A DNA stretch of 64,000 nt from Aurantiacibacter sp. MUD61 (GTDB lineage: Bacteria; Pseudomonadota; Alphaproteobacteria; Sphingomonadales; Sphingomonadaceae): positions 1,573,501 through 1,637,500 of the forward strand of contig NZ_CP115446.1 in NCBI RefSeq assembly GCF_027912455.1. The letters run 5' to 3'. The translations under genes and the position numbers were made by a program. Below the pieces are notes generated by a model. The model worked only from the letters and a program-made list of their open reading frames with translations. It had not been told where the DNA came from and did no database searches. This document shows, piece by piece, positions 52,728 to 61,873 of the stretch; positions within the stretch are counted from its first letter, which is position 1; each line of letters opens with the position of its first letter.

Positions 52728-52827
52728 TTACCGCATTGAGGTCGCAACGGCCGAGTGGCACGTTGTGATCGGCTTGAAGGTCCATGCGCAGGTCACCACA
52801 AACACCAAGCCTCATAAGTGGTGGTGA
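52720..52827 (+). pseudogene. gatB: Diverged 5' fragment of gatB
   Basis: 35 codons beginning ATG, overlapping the small gene's stop by eight bases, and reading MTNYRIEVATAEWHVVIGLK then VHAQVTTNTK before running out of similarity and stopping at TGA (52825-52827). The intact gatB 850 bases downstream starts [20 protein letters not shown] then [10 protein letters not shown]. Over the first 78 bases about 62 agree (79 percent), so this is a separate, diverged copy and not a tandem duplication of recent origin. It is cut by the insertion that carries the sulfotransferase-like gene. It has no function of its own by sequence. Confidence 0.85.
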
Positions 52828-52868
52828 CGCTGGCACCCGGCGCTGTCCATCCGGCCTGACGCCAGCAG

Positions 52869-53543
52869 ATGGTGCCGATAAAACTTCGATTGCGAGCTCT
52901 GCTCGGCCGCTTCCCGCGCCTCTACATGGTCATCCAGATACTGCGGGGGAGCGGGGATCGGTTTAACAGCCTGCTGGCTGACGACACCGATATCCTTATC
53001 GACGGCTTTCCGCGATCGGCCAACAGCTGGACGGTCCGGGTCTTCCGGTTCTGGCAGCGGATGGACCGCGTTCGCGTGGCACATCACCAGCATTCCGAAG
53101 CGCATATTGTGGCAGCCACCACGCGCGGCGTGCCGGTACTGGTACTGGTACGCGATCCCGCCGATGCCATCCGCAGCTGGTGCCTCCACGATTCAAGCAT
53201 CGAAAGCGCATGGGCACTGTCCCGGTGGCTGCGATTTTACGAGGCGGTGGAGCGGATTGCGGATAGGGCGGTGATCGCCACGTTCGAGCAGGCGACCGGC
53301 GACCCCGGCGCGGTGTTCGCGCGGGTCAATGCGCGATTTGGGACACGATTCCGGCATTTTCCGATGACCCCTGCGCTGCGCGAACGGGTGCTCGGTGCGA
53401 TGAATCCGCGCTCGCGTCCACACGCTGGGCGGGATGAACTGCTGGAGCGGGCGGCGCCGGTTCTCGATCCTGCAAAACTGGCCGAGGCGCGCGAACTGTT
53501 CAAGCGACTGGCCGCGCACGCAAGCACGACGTCTTGCACTTGA
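52869..53543 (+). CDS. Sulfotransferase-like protein
   Basis: A 224-residue protein. [21 protein letters not shown] near residue 40 corresponds to the 5'-phosphosulfate loop (GxPRSxxS/T) of PAPS-dependent sulfotransferases, and [15 protein letters not shown] near residue 94 to the 3'-phosphate motif RDP. It would transfer sulfate to a polysaccharide, lipid or small acceptor that cannot be identified. It sits as an isolated insert between a diverged gatB fragment and intact gatB, in the same direction. ATG at 52869. Codon use does not look strongly different from neighbours, but origin by transfer from a relative is likely given the attached gatB fragment. Confidence 0.75.
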   Translation: MVPIKLRLRALLGRFPRLYMVIQILRGSGDRFNSLLADDTDILIDGFPRSANSWTVRVFRFWQRMDRVRVAHHQHSEAHIVAATTRGVPVLVLVRDPADAIRSWCLHDSSIESAWALSRWLRFYEAVERIADRAVIATFEQATGDPGAVFARVNARFGTRFRHFPMTPALRERVLGAMNPRSRPHAGRDELLERAAPVLDPAKLAEARELFKRLAAHASTTSCT

Positions 53544-53568
53544 CGACAGAGCCGTTATCGGGTGGATC

Positions 53569-55068
53569 ATGAGCAATTACAGAATTCAGGGCGCAACGGG
53601 CGAGTGGGAGGTCCTGATCGGCCTTGAAGTCCATGCGCAGGTCACTTCCAACGCCAAGCTGTTTTCCGGCGCGAGCACTCAGTTCGGCGCGGAGCCGAAT
53701 TCGCAGGTGTCCCTCGTCGATGCTGCGATGCCGGGGATGCTTCCCGTACCCAATCGCGAATGCGTGCGGCAGGCGGTGCGCACCGGCATGGCGATTGAGG
53801 CGGAAATTCACAAATGGAGCCGTTTCGACCGCAAGAATTACTTCTATGCCGATCTTCCCCAGGGCTACCAGATCAGCCAGCTCTACCATCCCATCGTGGG
53901 CGAAGGCGCGCTGACGATCCTCGCTGATGAGAAGGCGGGAATTCCCGAAGACAAGGTCATTGGGATCGAGCGCATTCATATCGAGCAGGATGCGGGCAAG
54001 CTGATGCACGATCAGCACCCGACCATGTCCTACGTCGATCTCAACCGCACCGGTGTCGCGCTGATGGAAATCGTCAGCCGTCCGGACATGACTTCGCCCG
54101 CAGAAGCCGGCGCCTATGTCCGCAAGCTGCGTTCGATCCTGCGCTATGTCGGATCGTGCGATGGCAACATGGAAGAGGGTTCGATGCGCGCGGACGTGAA
54201 CGTCTCGGTGCGCAAGGTCGGCTCGACCGAGCTTGGTACGCGGACCGAAACGAAGAACGTCAATTCGGTGCGTTTCGTGATGCAGGTCATCGAATTCGAA
54301 GCGAACCGCCAGGTCGATGTGCTCGAAGAAGGTGGCACGGTCGATCAGGAAACGCGCCTGTTCGATCCGGGCACTGGCACGACGCGCACGATGCGGAGCA
54401 AGGAAGACGCGCACGATTATCGCTACTTCCCCGATCCCGACTTGCTGCCGCTGGAACTGGACGATGCCTTCCTTGAGGAATGCCGCGCCAGCCTTCCCGA
54501 ATTGCCCGATGCCAAGCGCCAGCGCTACGAAAACGAGCTGGGCCTGACACCGTACAACGCGCGCGAGTTGACGGCAGAGGTCGAAACCTACGCCCGCTTT
54601 GAAACGCTGCTTGCCGAGACCGCCAAGGCGCTGGGCAAGCCAGAGGCAGACGTCGCCACACCGGTTGCCAACTGGGCGCTCTCTGTCGCGCCGGGCGTGA
54701 TGAAATCGCTCGGGGACGAGGGCGATGCCAGCAACGCTACCGCCGCGCGGCAGGCCGCTATCCTCAAGATGCAGGATGCGGGCGAGATTTCGGGCGGGCA
54801 GGCGAAGGAAATTTTCGAGATCGTTCTGAGAGAGGGCCGCGAGCCGGACGAAATCGCCGATACCGAAGGCCTGAAGCAGGTCAGCGATACGGGCGCCATC
54901 GAAAGTGCGATCGACGACATCCTCGCCAACAACCAGGACAAGGTCGAGCAGTACAAGGGTGGCAAGGACAAGCTCTTCGGCTTCTTCGTCGGCCAGACGA
55001 TGAAGGCGATGCAGGGCAAGGCCAATCCGGCAGTCGTCAACCAGATCCTGAAAGACAAGCTCGGCTGA
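53569..55068 (+). CDS. gatB: Aspartyl/glutamyl-tRNA amidotransferase subunit B
   Basis: A 499-residue kinase-like subunit that phosphorylates the mischarged Glu or Asp. [20 protein letters not shown] at the N-terminus, [19 protein letters not shown] near residue 84, and [20 protein letters not shown] near residue 280 are standard, and the C-terminal YqeY-like tail ([32 protein letters not shown]) is present. ATG at 53569 lies 25 bases after the sulfotransferase-like stop. Its own ribosome binding site is weak. It is the functional copy; a fragment lies upstream. Confidence 0.97.
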   Translation: MSNYRIQGATGEWEVLIGLEVHAQVTSNAKLFSGASTQFGAEPNSQVSLVDAAMPGMLPVPNRECVRQAVRTGMAIEAEIHKWSRFDRKNYFYADLPQGYQISQLYHPIVGEGALTILADEKAGIPEDKVIGIERIHIEQDAGKLMHDQHPTMSYVDLNRTGVALMEIVSRPDMTSPAEAGAYVRKLRSILRYVGSCDGNMEEGSMRADVNVSVRKVGSTELGTRTETKNVNSVRFVMQVIEFEANRQVDVLEEGGTVDQETRLFDPGTGTTRTMRSKEDAHDYRYFPDPDLLPLELDDAFLEECRASLPELPDAKRQRYENELGLTPYNARELTAEVETYARFETLLAETAKALGKPEADVATPVANWALSVAPGVMKSLGDEGDASNATAARQAAILKMQDAGEISGGQAKEIFEIVLREGREPDEIADTEGLKQVSDTGAIESAIDDILANNQDKVEQYKGGKDKLFGFFVGQTMKAMQGKANPAVVNQILKDKLG

Positions 55069-55172
55069 TCTTCGCCCCCTTTACGCTGCGCGCAGAAACG
55101 GCCACTTTCGCGCGCAGAGAACAACCGGACGGATTCGCATGCGCGCCGCCGGTATGGTGAAGGGGACTGGCT

Positions 55173-55763
55173 ATGGATTTGACTGTGTTGTTTATCGTGT
55201 TGGTGATCGTGCTGCTGGCGGTCACCGCGTGGCTGATCTTTGGTTCCTCATCAAAGGCGCAGCACGACATCGACGGCTTCCGCAAGCGCGAGACCAATGC
55301 GCTGGGCGTTTCGGACGGACCGCGCGGTGGCAAGGCCACATCTTCCGCACAGAAACCGGCACCAGCGCCCGCCGCCACGGAAGAGCTTGTGCGCGATCCC
55401 GCGCCAACTCCTGCTGACCCCATTCCGACCGAAAAGCCGGTTGTCGCGTCGGCCGTCGCGCCAGTTTCAGACAGCACGGCAACGACTGCGACCCCCAATA
55501 TTGCGGCCGCCGAAGGTGAGAGTCAGGATCTCACCAAGATCAACGGTATCGGTCCAAAGCTGGCCGCTTTGCTCAATGACCTGGGCGTGCGCCGTTACGA
55601 TCAGATCGCCGCCTGGGGCGCGCGCGATGTCGCCGAAGTAGACGCACATCTCGGCAATTTCCGCGGCCGGATCGACCGTGACAAATGGATCGAACAGGCC
55701 AGCCTCCTGGCGGGCGGCAACCATGCCGAGTGGAAAGAACGCTTTGGCTCAAAGCGGAAGTAA
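55173..55763 (+). CDS. Membrane-anchored helix-hairpin-helix protein
   Basis: A 196-residue protein. One N-terminal membrane helix (LTVLFIVLVIVLLAVTAWLIFG) is followed by a long Pro/Ala-rich linker (residues 55-110) and a C-terminal helix-hairpin-helix domain: DLTKINGIGPKLAALLNDLGVRRYDQIAAW then DVAEVDAHLGNFRGRIDRDKWIEQASLLAGG. The same domain occurs in many alphaproteobacterial proteins of unknown role, some near ribosomal or NADH dehydrogenase genes. GAAGGGGACTGGCT upstream of ATG contains a good ribosome binding site. DNA or RNA binding at the membrane is possible but unproven. Confidence 0.82.
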   Translation: MDLTVLFIVLVIVLLAVTAWLIFGSSSKAQHDIDGFRKRETNALGVSDGPRGGKATSSAQKPAPAPAATEELVRDPAPTPADPIPTEKPVVASAVAPVSDSTATTATPNIAAAEGESQDLTKINGIGPKLAALLNDLGVRRYDQIAAWGARDVAEVDAHLGNFRGRIDRDKWIEQASLLAGGNHAEWKERFGSKRK

Positions 55764-55797
55764 TCGCGCTCTTCGTCTGCAGGAAAATTGAACGCCA

Positions 55798-56670
55798 ATG
55801 CTGCTCGCTCTGAAGAATGCTTTCTCGCGCCTGCGCGCATCGCAGACCTTGCGGCTGCTCGTGCTGGAGTTCGTCGTCATCCTGGGCGGCGTGCTGGCGG
55901 CGCAATTGTTGCAGGATCGCTTTGCCCGCAATGCGGAGCGTGAAGCGGCCGAAGCGCAATTCGAAAGCATTGCCGCCGCCCTGCATAATTCGGCAGAGCT
56001 GGCGATCATCCGCCCACGGATGAACCTGTGCATGCTCGATGCCATTGAGCGGGTGCGCGATGTTCTGGCTGTTCCGGGTGCGGATCGTAGCGAGCTTGGC
56101 TGGCTGGAAACGCCCGAACAGATGGTGCTGGACGAAACCGGCATCGATGCCGCACGACCGCTGCTTGCTCGCCATTTGCAGGGCGACTGGATGATGCGGC
56201 TGAGCAGCGCGGAATATATGAACGCCTATATGCGGCAGGGGCAGGATGATGAGCTGGAGGCGTGGTCCACGCTGAAACTGCTTCGGCCGGAAAATGGCCC
56301 CATCGACGAGGCAACACGCGGCGTATTGCTGCGCGCATTGGGAGAGGCACAGCGGTCCAATCGCCTGCTGGTGGAAGTCAGCGGCGTGATGGCATCGCGC
56401 GCGCGCGAGCTCGATACGCCGACACATGACACGACGATCAACGGCATGGCCTATTCGCCAAAGCTCTGCATGGCGATGGTTGGCTATGAGGATGACGCGC
56501 ACCGCGAGGCTGCGCAGCGCGGTGAATTGCCCGATGGCAGGCCGATCCATCCCCGCGTGCTGCAGCAGCTTGCCGAGCGCGCCGAGTGGATCGCAGCGGC
56601 ACGTGCCCGATACGAGGCCGAACAGGCCGCGCAAGCACCGCAGTCTGATCAGACGCAAACCGCTGATTGA
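55798..56670 (+). CDS. Membrane protein of unknown function
   Basis: A 290-residue protein. One N-terminal membrane segment (LRLLVLEFVVILGGVLAAQLLQ) with the cytoplasmic N-terminus is followed by a largely alpha-helical soluble domain (EREAAEAQFESIAAALHNSAELAIIRPRMN). Two cysteines (NLCMLD, KLCMAM) are present, and the end is Glu/Ala/Gln-rich. No family recognised. The start of trmL follows four bases after its stop, so the two are probably cotranscribed. Confidence 0.72.
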   Translation: MLLALKNAFSRLRASQTLRLLVLEFVVILGGVLAAQLLQDRFARNAEREAAEAQFESIAAALHNSAELAIIRPRMNLCMLDAIERVRDVLAVPGADRSELGWLETPEQMVLDETGIDAARPLLARHLQGDWMMRLSSAEYMNAYMRQGQDDELEAWSTLKLLRPENGPIDEATRGVLLRALGEAQRSNRLLVEVSGVMASRARELDTPTHDTTINGMAYSPKLCMAMVGYEDDAHREAAQRGELPDGRPIHPRVLQQLAERAEWIAAARARYEAEQAAQAPQSDQTQTAD

Positions 56671-56673
56671 CCC

Positions 56674-57135
56674 GTGTCTTCAATTGTCCTCGTCCATCCG
56701 GAAATTCCCGGCAATACCGGCGCTGTCGGCCGGACCTGCGTCGCGCTCGATATCGAGCTGATACTGATCCATCCGCTCGGCTTTGTGCTTTCCGATGCGC
56801 GGGTGAAGCGCTCGGGCCTCGATTACTGGCAACATGTCAGGCTGGCGGAATTTTCGAGCTGGGAGACGTTCCTGGCTGACCGAGCCCCGCGCGATGACCA
56901 GCTGTTCCTGTTCGAGGATGATGGCGAGCGCAGCTTTTACGAACCCGACTATCCCGACGATGCCTATCTGGTGTTCGGCTGCGAGACCAAGGGCTTGCCC
57001 GCCGCCATCAGGGACGCACACAAGGCGCGCGAGTTTTTTCTGCCGATGCGCTCGCAGCACATCCGCTCGCTCAATCTCGCCAATACGGTGAGCGCGGTCG
57101 CCTATCAGGCCTTGAGAGGCTCGCTTTCGACATAG
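56674..57135 (+). CDS. trmL: tRNA (cytidine(34)-2'-O)-methyltransferase
   Basis: A 153-residue SPOUT methyltransferase with a knotted SAM site, methylating the wobble base of tRNA-Leu. Motifs: EIPGNTGAVGRTCVALDIELILIHPLGF near residue 9, YLVFGCETKGLPAAI near residue 92 and RSLNLANTVSAVAYQALRG near residue 129. GTG start at 56674. The C-terminal 31 bases overlap the convergent kinase gene. The nearby tRNA-Leu gene is not adjacent, so no direct link is implied. Confidence 0.93.
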   Translation: MSSIVLVHPEIPGNTGAVGRTCVALDIELILIHPLGFVLSDARVKRSGLDYWQHVRLAEFSSWETFLADRAPRDDQLFLFEDDGERSFYEPDYPDDAYLVFGCETKGLPAAIRDAHKAREFFLPMRSQHIRSLNLANTVSAVAYQALRGSLST

Positions 57136-58451
57136 GGGCGCACCAGTGCGCGCACGTCGACCTTTGCTTTCAACCGCGCGCCGAGCAGGGCGGTGCCGCT
57201 TATCTTGCGCTGGACGAACAGTGTTTCGACTGGCGGAATATGCCATGCGCGCTTGTCGGCGGCGATCTCGAAACCCTCATCACGGATCACGGACACAAAG
57301 GCCCGGTCGCCGAAGTCGAAGGGGCCGTCGCGATTGAGTTCCGTGATGATGATATCGATGATCGTATCGAGCCGATCGCCCTGCGATGTGATTACGCCTT
57401 CGCTGACGAAGCCCGCTTCCAGCGCTGCCTTGCGCACCGCGTCGCGATTCTGATCGAGCCCTGCCGCGAGAAGTTTGCGATAGCTTGCCGCCACATCGGG
57501 ATCGACCGCACGGGTTGCACCGAAATCGAGTAGCACCAATTTTCCGGAATCGGGTTGGTAGCGATAATTGGCGAAATTCGGATCGGTTTGCATCACGCCG
57601 AATTCGAACAATTCGCGCAGCACCAGCGCGATAATATCGGCTGCCGCCTCATCTCGCTCGTCCTGCGGCGCGCTTTCCATTTCCTCGATCGGGCGGCCGG
57701 GGATGAAGTCCATCGCCAGTACGCGCTCGGTCGAGAATTCTTCGGCAATCGCAGGCACAAGGAACCGTTCGCTGCCTTCCATCCGCTGGCGGTAAAGCAT
57801 CATCTGCTCGCCTTCGCGAATATAGTCGGCTTCCTCGTGAAGCTGGCGCTTTGCTTCGGCGAGCAGGGGCTTGATGTCGAGTTCGGGCGGCAACAGGCCG
57901 GAGAGCTTCAGCAACGAGGCGACATTGTCGACATCGGCGTCGATGCTTTCCTTCACGCCCGGATATTGCACCTTGATCGCGATTTCCCGGCCATCTTTGG
58001 TCACCGCGCGGTGGACCTGGCCGATGCTGGCAGCGGCGATGGGACGGGGATTGAATTTCTCGAAGCGGCCGAGCCAGCCTTTGCCCCATTCCTTGTCCAG
58101 CACATCGCGCAGCTGGTTTGGCGGCATTCGATCGGCCTGTTCGCGCACGCGGGCGAGGATCTGCGCGAGTTCGGGCGGCAGCATATCGCCTGCATCCATG
58201 CTGATCATCTGACCCATCTTCATCGCCGCACCGCGAAGGTGAGAGAGGCGATCGGCCAGCCGCATGGCATTGGCAGGAGTCATCACCGCATCGCGCAGCC
58301 GGGGTCGTTCACCGCGTGCGAGCCGCTTGGCTCCTTCGGCAAGTACGCCGCCTGCAACGCCCGTCGCCAGCCGCCCGAACGCGCCCATCCGCGCAGCACG
58401 GCTGCTCGGCACCTTGCGGCTGCGGTGGTTGTCGGTCTCGTCGTCGGCCAT
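57105..58451 (-). CDS. ABC1/AarF family kinase, COQ8-like
   Basis: A 448-residue protein of the UbiB/COQ8 family that supports ubiquinone biosynthesis. The family KxGQ motif is in GAAMKMGQMISMDAGDMLPPE near residue 75, the Ala-rich nucleotide loop is AAASIGQVHRAV near residue 139, and VMQTDPNFANYRYQPDSGKLVLLDFGATR near residue 289 follows the COQ8 type rather than the HADPHPGN of UbiB. So it is the eukaryote-like branch found in alphaproteobacteria. ATPase rather than protein kinase activity is expected. ATG at 58451. The end overlaps trmL on the other strand. Confidence 0.92.
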   Translation of the reverse strand: MADDETDNHRSRKVPSSRAARMGAFGRLATGVAGGVLAEGAKRLARGERPRLRDAVMTPANAMRLADRLSHLRGAAMKMGQMISMDAGDMLPPELAQILARVREQADRMPPNQLRDVLDKEWGKGWLGRFEKFNPRPIAAASIGQVHRAVTKDGREIAIKVQYPGVKESIDADVDNVASLLKLSGLLPPELDIKPLLAEAKRQLHEEADYIREGEQMMLYRQRMEGSERFLVPAIAEEFSTERVLAMDFIPGRPIEEMESAPQDERDEAAADIIALVLRELFEFGVMQTDPNFANYRYQPDSGKLVLLDFGATRAVDPDVAASYRKLLAAGLDQNRDAVRKAALEAGFVSEGVITSQGDRLDTIIDIIITELNRDGPFDFGDRAFVSVIRDEGFEIAADKRAWHIPPVETLFVQRKISGTALLGARLKAKVDVRALVRPYVESEPLKA

Positions 58452-58484
58452 GCGGTCTTTCAGGTTGCGTTCGTTGGATAAGCG

Positions 58485-58518
58485 AAGGGGGCACCCGGTC
58501 GTTCCCGGATGCCCCCTT
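58485..58518 (-). terminator. Terminator-like hairpin upstream of the COQ8-like gene
   Basis: AAGGGGGCA pairs with TGCCCCCTT, and CCGG/CCGG form an inner stem with one mismatch. On the minus strand it follows the small gene at 58569-58877 and precedes the kinase gene, so it likely terminates the former. The T tract is short. Confidence 0.55.
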
Positions 58519-58568
58519 TGTCGCAGAGAGACCGCCCGGGTGTCAGCGGTCCTTAGGTCTGCACCTGA

Positions 58569-58877
58569 TCAGGACTTGCGCGTGGCCTTCATCGCCATCT
58601 TGCCCATCATGCCAGCATCGATGGAACCGGCCACATTGTCGCCGTCAACGATAGCTTCGCAGTTGAGAATCATTGGCAGCGGCATGTTCATCTTCATCTG
58701 CCAGTTCAGCGTGTTGCCGTTGATGGTTCCATCCTTGATTTCCATCGTGCCGAGCGTGCCGTTCAATTCGCCATCAAAACCCGTGCCATCGGCATTGGGC
58801 GTGACAACCATTGTGCCGGATTGTTCACCCATCGGGGTGCTGACGGTGAAATCGTAAGTGCCAGCAACTTCGCTCAT
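58569..58877 (-). CDS. Small beta-rich protein of unknown function
   Basis: A 102-residue protein with alternating strands and turns (GTYDFTVSTPMGEQSGTMVVTPNADG ... DGTINGNTLNWQMKMNMPLPMILNCEAIVDGDNVAGSIDAG). The pattern of repeated GxxDG turns resembles small beta-barrel (lipocalin-like or META-like) domains, but no family is recognised. No signal peptide. AAGGAGTAG lies at good spacing upstream of the ATG. It lies 41 bases downstream of the M16 peptidase stop... the two genes are on the same strand, the M16 gene being upstream on the right; read order on the minus strand is M16 peptidase start, then stop at 58918, then this gene. Confidence 0.75.
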   Translation of the reverse strand: MSEVAGTYDFTVSTPMGEQSGTMVVTPNADGTGFDGELNGTLGTMEIKDGTINGNTLNWQMKMNMPLPMILNCEAIVDGDNVAGSIDAGMMGKMAMKATRKS

Positions 58878-58917
58878 AAAACTACTCCTTGGTATTCGTG
58901 TGTGGAGCGCCGCGAGC

Positions 58918-61815
58918 TTACAGCTCGTCCACGCTCAGATATTCGATTGGCATGCCGAGGCGTTCCAGCTGCGGATCGATGATGTCTCGGTCGCCTACAA
59001 CGACAATGACGAGATCATTGGGCTGGAGGTATTCGCCAGCGGCCGCATCGATATCCTGGCGCGAAACGCCGCGCCAAAGATCGGGCAGGCTCGCCTGATA
59101 GCGCAGATCGCGGCCCAGCAATTGGTTGGACAGCAGCGCGCCGAGCACCTGTCCGTTGGTCTCGAAACGGTTGGGCAAGTTGCGAATATTGCCGTCCGTC
59201 ACGCGCTGGTATTCGACATCATCCACCGGGCGGACCGAGGGGAAGGCCGACATTTGCGCGAGGATCACCTCGATTGAATCCGCCGTTCGATCCGCCTGCA
59301 CCTGGGTGCTGATCTGCAGGCGGCGCGGGCCTTCGGCGCTCGGGATCGAAGAGCCGATGCCATAGGTCCAGCCGCGGGTTTCGCGCAGATCATTGTTCAG
59401 TCTGGACAGGAAGCCGCTGCCGATCACTTCATTGGCCAGCTCAACCGCTTCAAAGCCATCGCTATGCCCCTCGAACGGCGTGATACGTCCGATTGAGAGG
59501 AAGCTGGAGGGCGAGTTTGGCCGATCCACCACGACGAGGCGCGTGCCTGGCGCAGGGATCTGAGCATCGACGGATTTTTCAGGCGCGGGCGTTGCCGGTG
59601 CCCGCCAATCGCCAAAGCTCGCCTCGAGCGCGGCCACCAACTCGTCCATCGACACATCGCCGACGGCAGTGATGGTGGCGAGATCGGGGCGGAACCATTC
59701 GGCATGCTCGGCCACAAGGTCGCTTGCAGTCAGGCCGGATACGACATCCGCATCGCCTGCCGAGGAGGCATAGGCATAGGGATGGTCGGCACCATAGATG
59801 AGCGGCATCAGCGCGCGGCTGGCCATACCTGAAGGCGAGGCGAGCTGCTGCTGAATGGCGGCAACACGCTGGCTGCGAACGCGGGCCACGTCTTCTTCGG
59901 CAAAGGCCGGATTGCGTACGATATCAGCCATCAGGTCCAGCGAAGGCTGGAGGTTGGCGGACAGCGCAGTGAGCGAGACGGTGCTGCGCTCCACCCCGGC
60001 ATTCGCGTTGATAGAGGCGCCAAGCGTCTCCTGCGCAATGGCGATATCGAGCGTGCTACGCGAGGTCGTGCCCTGCGTCATCGCGTCGATCATCGTTTCA
60101 TGGACACCGGCCATGCCGATCGGATCGACCGCGCTGCCGGCATCGAACACCATGGCCAGATTGATCTGCGGCACCGCATCGCGGCGTGCGAGAACGACTT
60201 CGATGCCGTTCGAAAGCGTCGCGCGTTCGACATCGGCGAAGGTGAGTGCGCCGACCGGTTCTGGTTCGGGCAAGGCGCGTTCAGGGCCGGTGCGGGTCAC
60301 TTCGACATCGCTGCCGGTATCGGGTTCGGGTGCGGGATTCTGGTCCTCATCGCCCCAGCCGCCGAGCGCGCCGCCGTCGAGCGTGCGTTCGCCCGGAACC
60401 ACGACCAGCGTCGTCTCGGGGCGCGAGAGCCAGCGTTCCATCGCCGCGCGCACCATCTCCGGCGTCAGCGCGGCCATCTGTTCCAGCTGCGTGCGGTAGA
60501 ATCCGGCATCGCCTGCATACATCAGCCCTTCGGCAAGGATCATGCCCTTGCCGCCAAAGCCGCCGACGCTCTGCTGCCCGCCGATGAAGCCGGAAGCGAA
60601 CTGGGTGACCGCGCGATTGATTTCGTCCTGTGTCGGGCCTTCCGCGTTCATGCGCGCGATTTCCGCTTCGAGATCGGCCTGCGCATCGGCATGCGGCACG
60701 CCGTCTTTCACCGTAACGATGGCTTGCAGGAAGCTCAGCTGCTCATGCTGCTGCGAATAGGCGTAGACGCTCGTCGCGCTTTCCTCTCCGCGCACCAGCT
60801 CATTGTCGAGCCGCGAGGAACTGAGGCCGCCAAGGATCTGCATGCCGACCTGCAGCGGAATGGCATCAGGATGTGTGAGGCCGGGGCCGGTCCACGCCTG
60901 ATAAATGCGGGTGGATGGCACCTGATCGGTGATTTCCTGATAGACCGGCTCTGCCAGAGTGACCGGGCCAGCTTCAAGCTGCTCCACATCGGGCCCTGCC
61001 GGAATATCGCCGAACCAGCGCTCAACCATGGGGCGAGCGGTTTCCGCGTCGATATCGCCGGTCAGCGCCAGCACGACGTTGTTGGGGCCATAATTGTCGC
61101 GGAACCAGTTCTGCACATCGACGAGGCTTGCCGCGGAAAGGTCCGCCATCGAGCCGATGGTCGAGTGGCGATAGGGGTGGCCGACCGGCAGCAGCGCATC
61201 GTTCATCACATAATTGACGAGGCCATAGGGGCTGTTGTCCCCCTGACGCTTTTCGTTCTGCACGACCATGCGCTGGTTATCGAGCTTTTCCTGGCTCACC
61301 GCGCCGAGCAGATAGCCCATGCGGTCGCTTTCCATCATCAGCGCGAGGTCAAGCGCGCCGGTAGGCACGGTCTCGACGTAGTTGGTGCGATCATACCACG
61401 TCGAACCATTGGTACTGGTCGAGCCTGCGGCTTCCAGCGGAATGTCGAAATTCTCGACATTCTCCGATCCGCCGAACATCAGATGCTCGAACAAATGGGC
61501 AAAGCCCGTGCGGCCGCGCGGTTCATGCTTGGAGCCGACACGGTAGTAGGTGGTGACGCCCACCAGCGGGCTCTTGCGATCGGTGTGAATGATCACCTGC
61601 AGGCCGTTATCCAGCGTGAACGTCTCGTGCGGGATGTCGATCGAGGCGAGCAGATCGTCCAGCGAGGCTGCCTGTGGCGTCGCCACGCTCGCTTCGGCTT
61701 CGACATACTCCGCTCGCGTCTCGGCGACGGGCGCAGTGTCGGTGGTGGAACATCCCAGCAGCGCCAGTGTGGCGGTGGCCGGAAGGAGCGAGCGGAGTGC
61801 TGTGCGCAGATTCAT
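58918..61815 (-). CDS. M16 family zinc metallopeptidase lipoprotein
   Basis: A 965-residue insulinase-type peptidase. The start MNLRTALRSLLPATATLALLGC gives a lipoprotein signal with lipobox LLGC, so it is membrane anchored in the periplasm. The active-site zinc motif is HxxEH: FAHLFEHLMFGG near residue 98 (two His and Glu). It contains two homologous halves; the second half (from about residue 535) begins ATLSNGIEVVLARRDAVPQINLAMVFDAG and lacks the HxxEH motif, as is usual. Such proteins degrade small peptides in the periplasm. ATG at 61815; an extension to 61842 is possible but weaker. Stop TAA at 58918. Confidence 0.94.
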   Translation of the reverse strand: MNLRTALRSLLPATATLALLGCSTTDTAPVAETRAEYVEAEASVATPQAASLDDLLASIDIPHETFTLDNGLQVIIHTDRKSPLVGVTTYYRVGSKHEPRGRTGFAHLFEHLMFGGSENVENFDIPLEAAGSTSTNGSTWYDRTNYVETVPTGALDLALMMESDRMGYLLGAVSQEKLDNQRMVVQNEKRQGDNSPYGLVNYVMNDALLPVGHPYRHSTIGSMADLSAASLVDVQNWFRDNYGPNNVVLALTGDIDAETARPMVERWFGDIPAGPDVEQLEAGPVTLAEPVYQEITDQVPSTRIYQAWTGPGLTHPDAIPLQVGMQILGGLSSSRLDNELVRGEESATSVYAYSQQHEQLSFLQAIVTVKDGVPHADAQADLEAEIARMNAEGPTQDEINRAVTQFASGFIGGQQSVGGFGGKGMILAEGLMYAGDAGFYRTQLEQMAALTPEMVRAAMERWLSRPETTLVVVPGERTLDGGALGGWGDEDQNPAPEPDTGSDVEVTRTGPERALPEPEPVGALTFADVERATLSNGIEVVLARRDAVPQINLAMVFDAGSAVDPIGMAGVHETMIDAMTQGTTSRSTLDIAIAQETLGASINANAGVERSTVSLTALSANLQPSLDLMADIVRNPAFAEEDVARVRSQRVAAIQQQLASPSGMASRALMPLIYGADHPYAYASSAGDADVVSGLTASDLVAEHAEWFRPDLATITAVGDVSMDELVAALEASFGDWRAPATPAPEKSVDAQIPAPGTRLVVVDRPNSPSSFLSIGRITPFEGHSDGFEAVELANEVIGSGFLSRLNNDLRETRGWTYGIGSSIPSAEGPRRLQISTQVQADRTADSIEVILAQMSAFPSVRPVDDVEYQRVTDGNIRNLPNRFETNGQVLGALLSNQLLGRDLRYQASLPDLWRGVSRQDIDAAAGEYLQPNDLVIVVVGDRDIIDPQLERLGMPIEYLSVDEL

Positions 61816-61873
61816 GGCGCATCTGTTAGCACGCTCTGCCACATTGGGAAGGGCGTTTGCTGCGCACGCTCGA

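Noticed and set aside
52827..52868. Insertion-sequence ends or target duplication at the gatB junction
   Set aside because: No inverted ends or matching short duplications were found around the sulfotransferase-like gene; recombination through gatB similarity explains the layout better.
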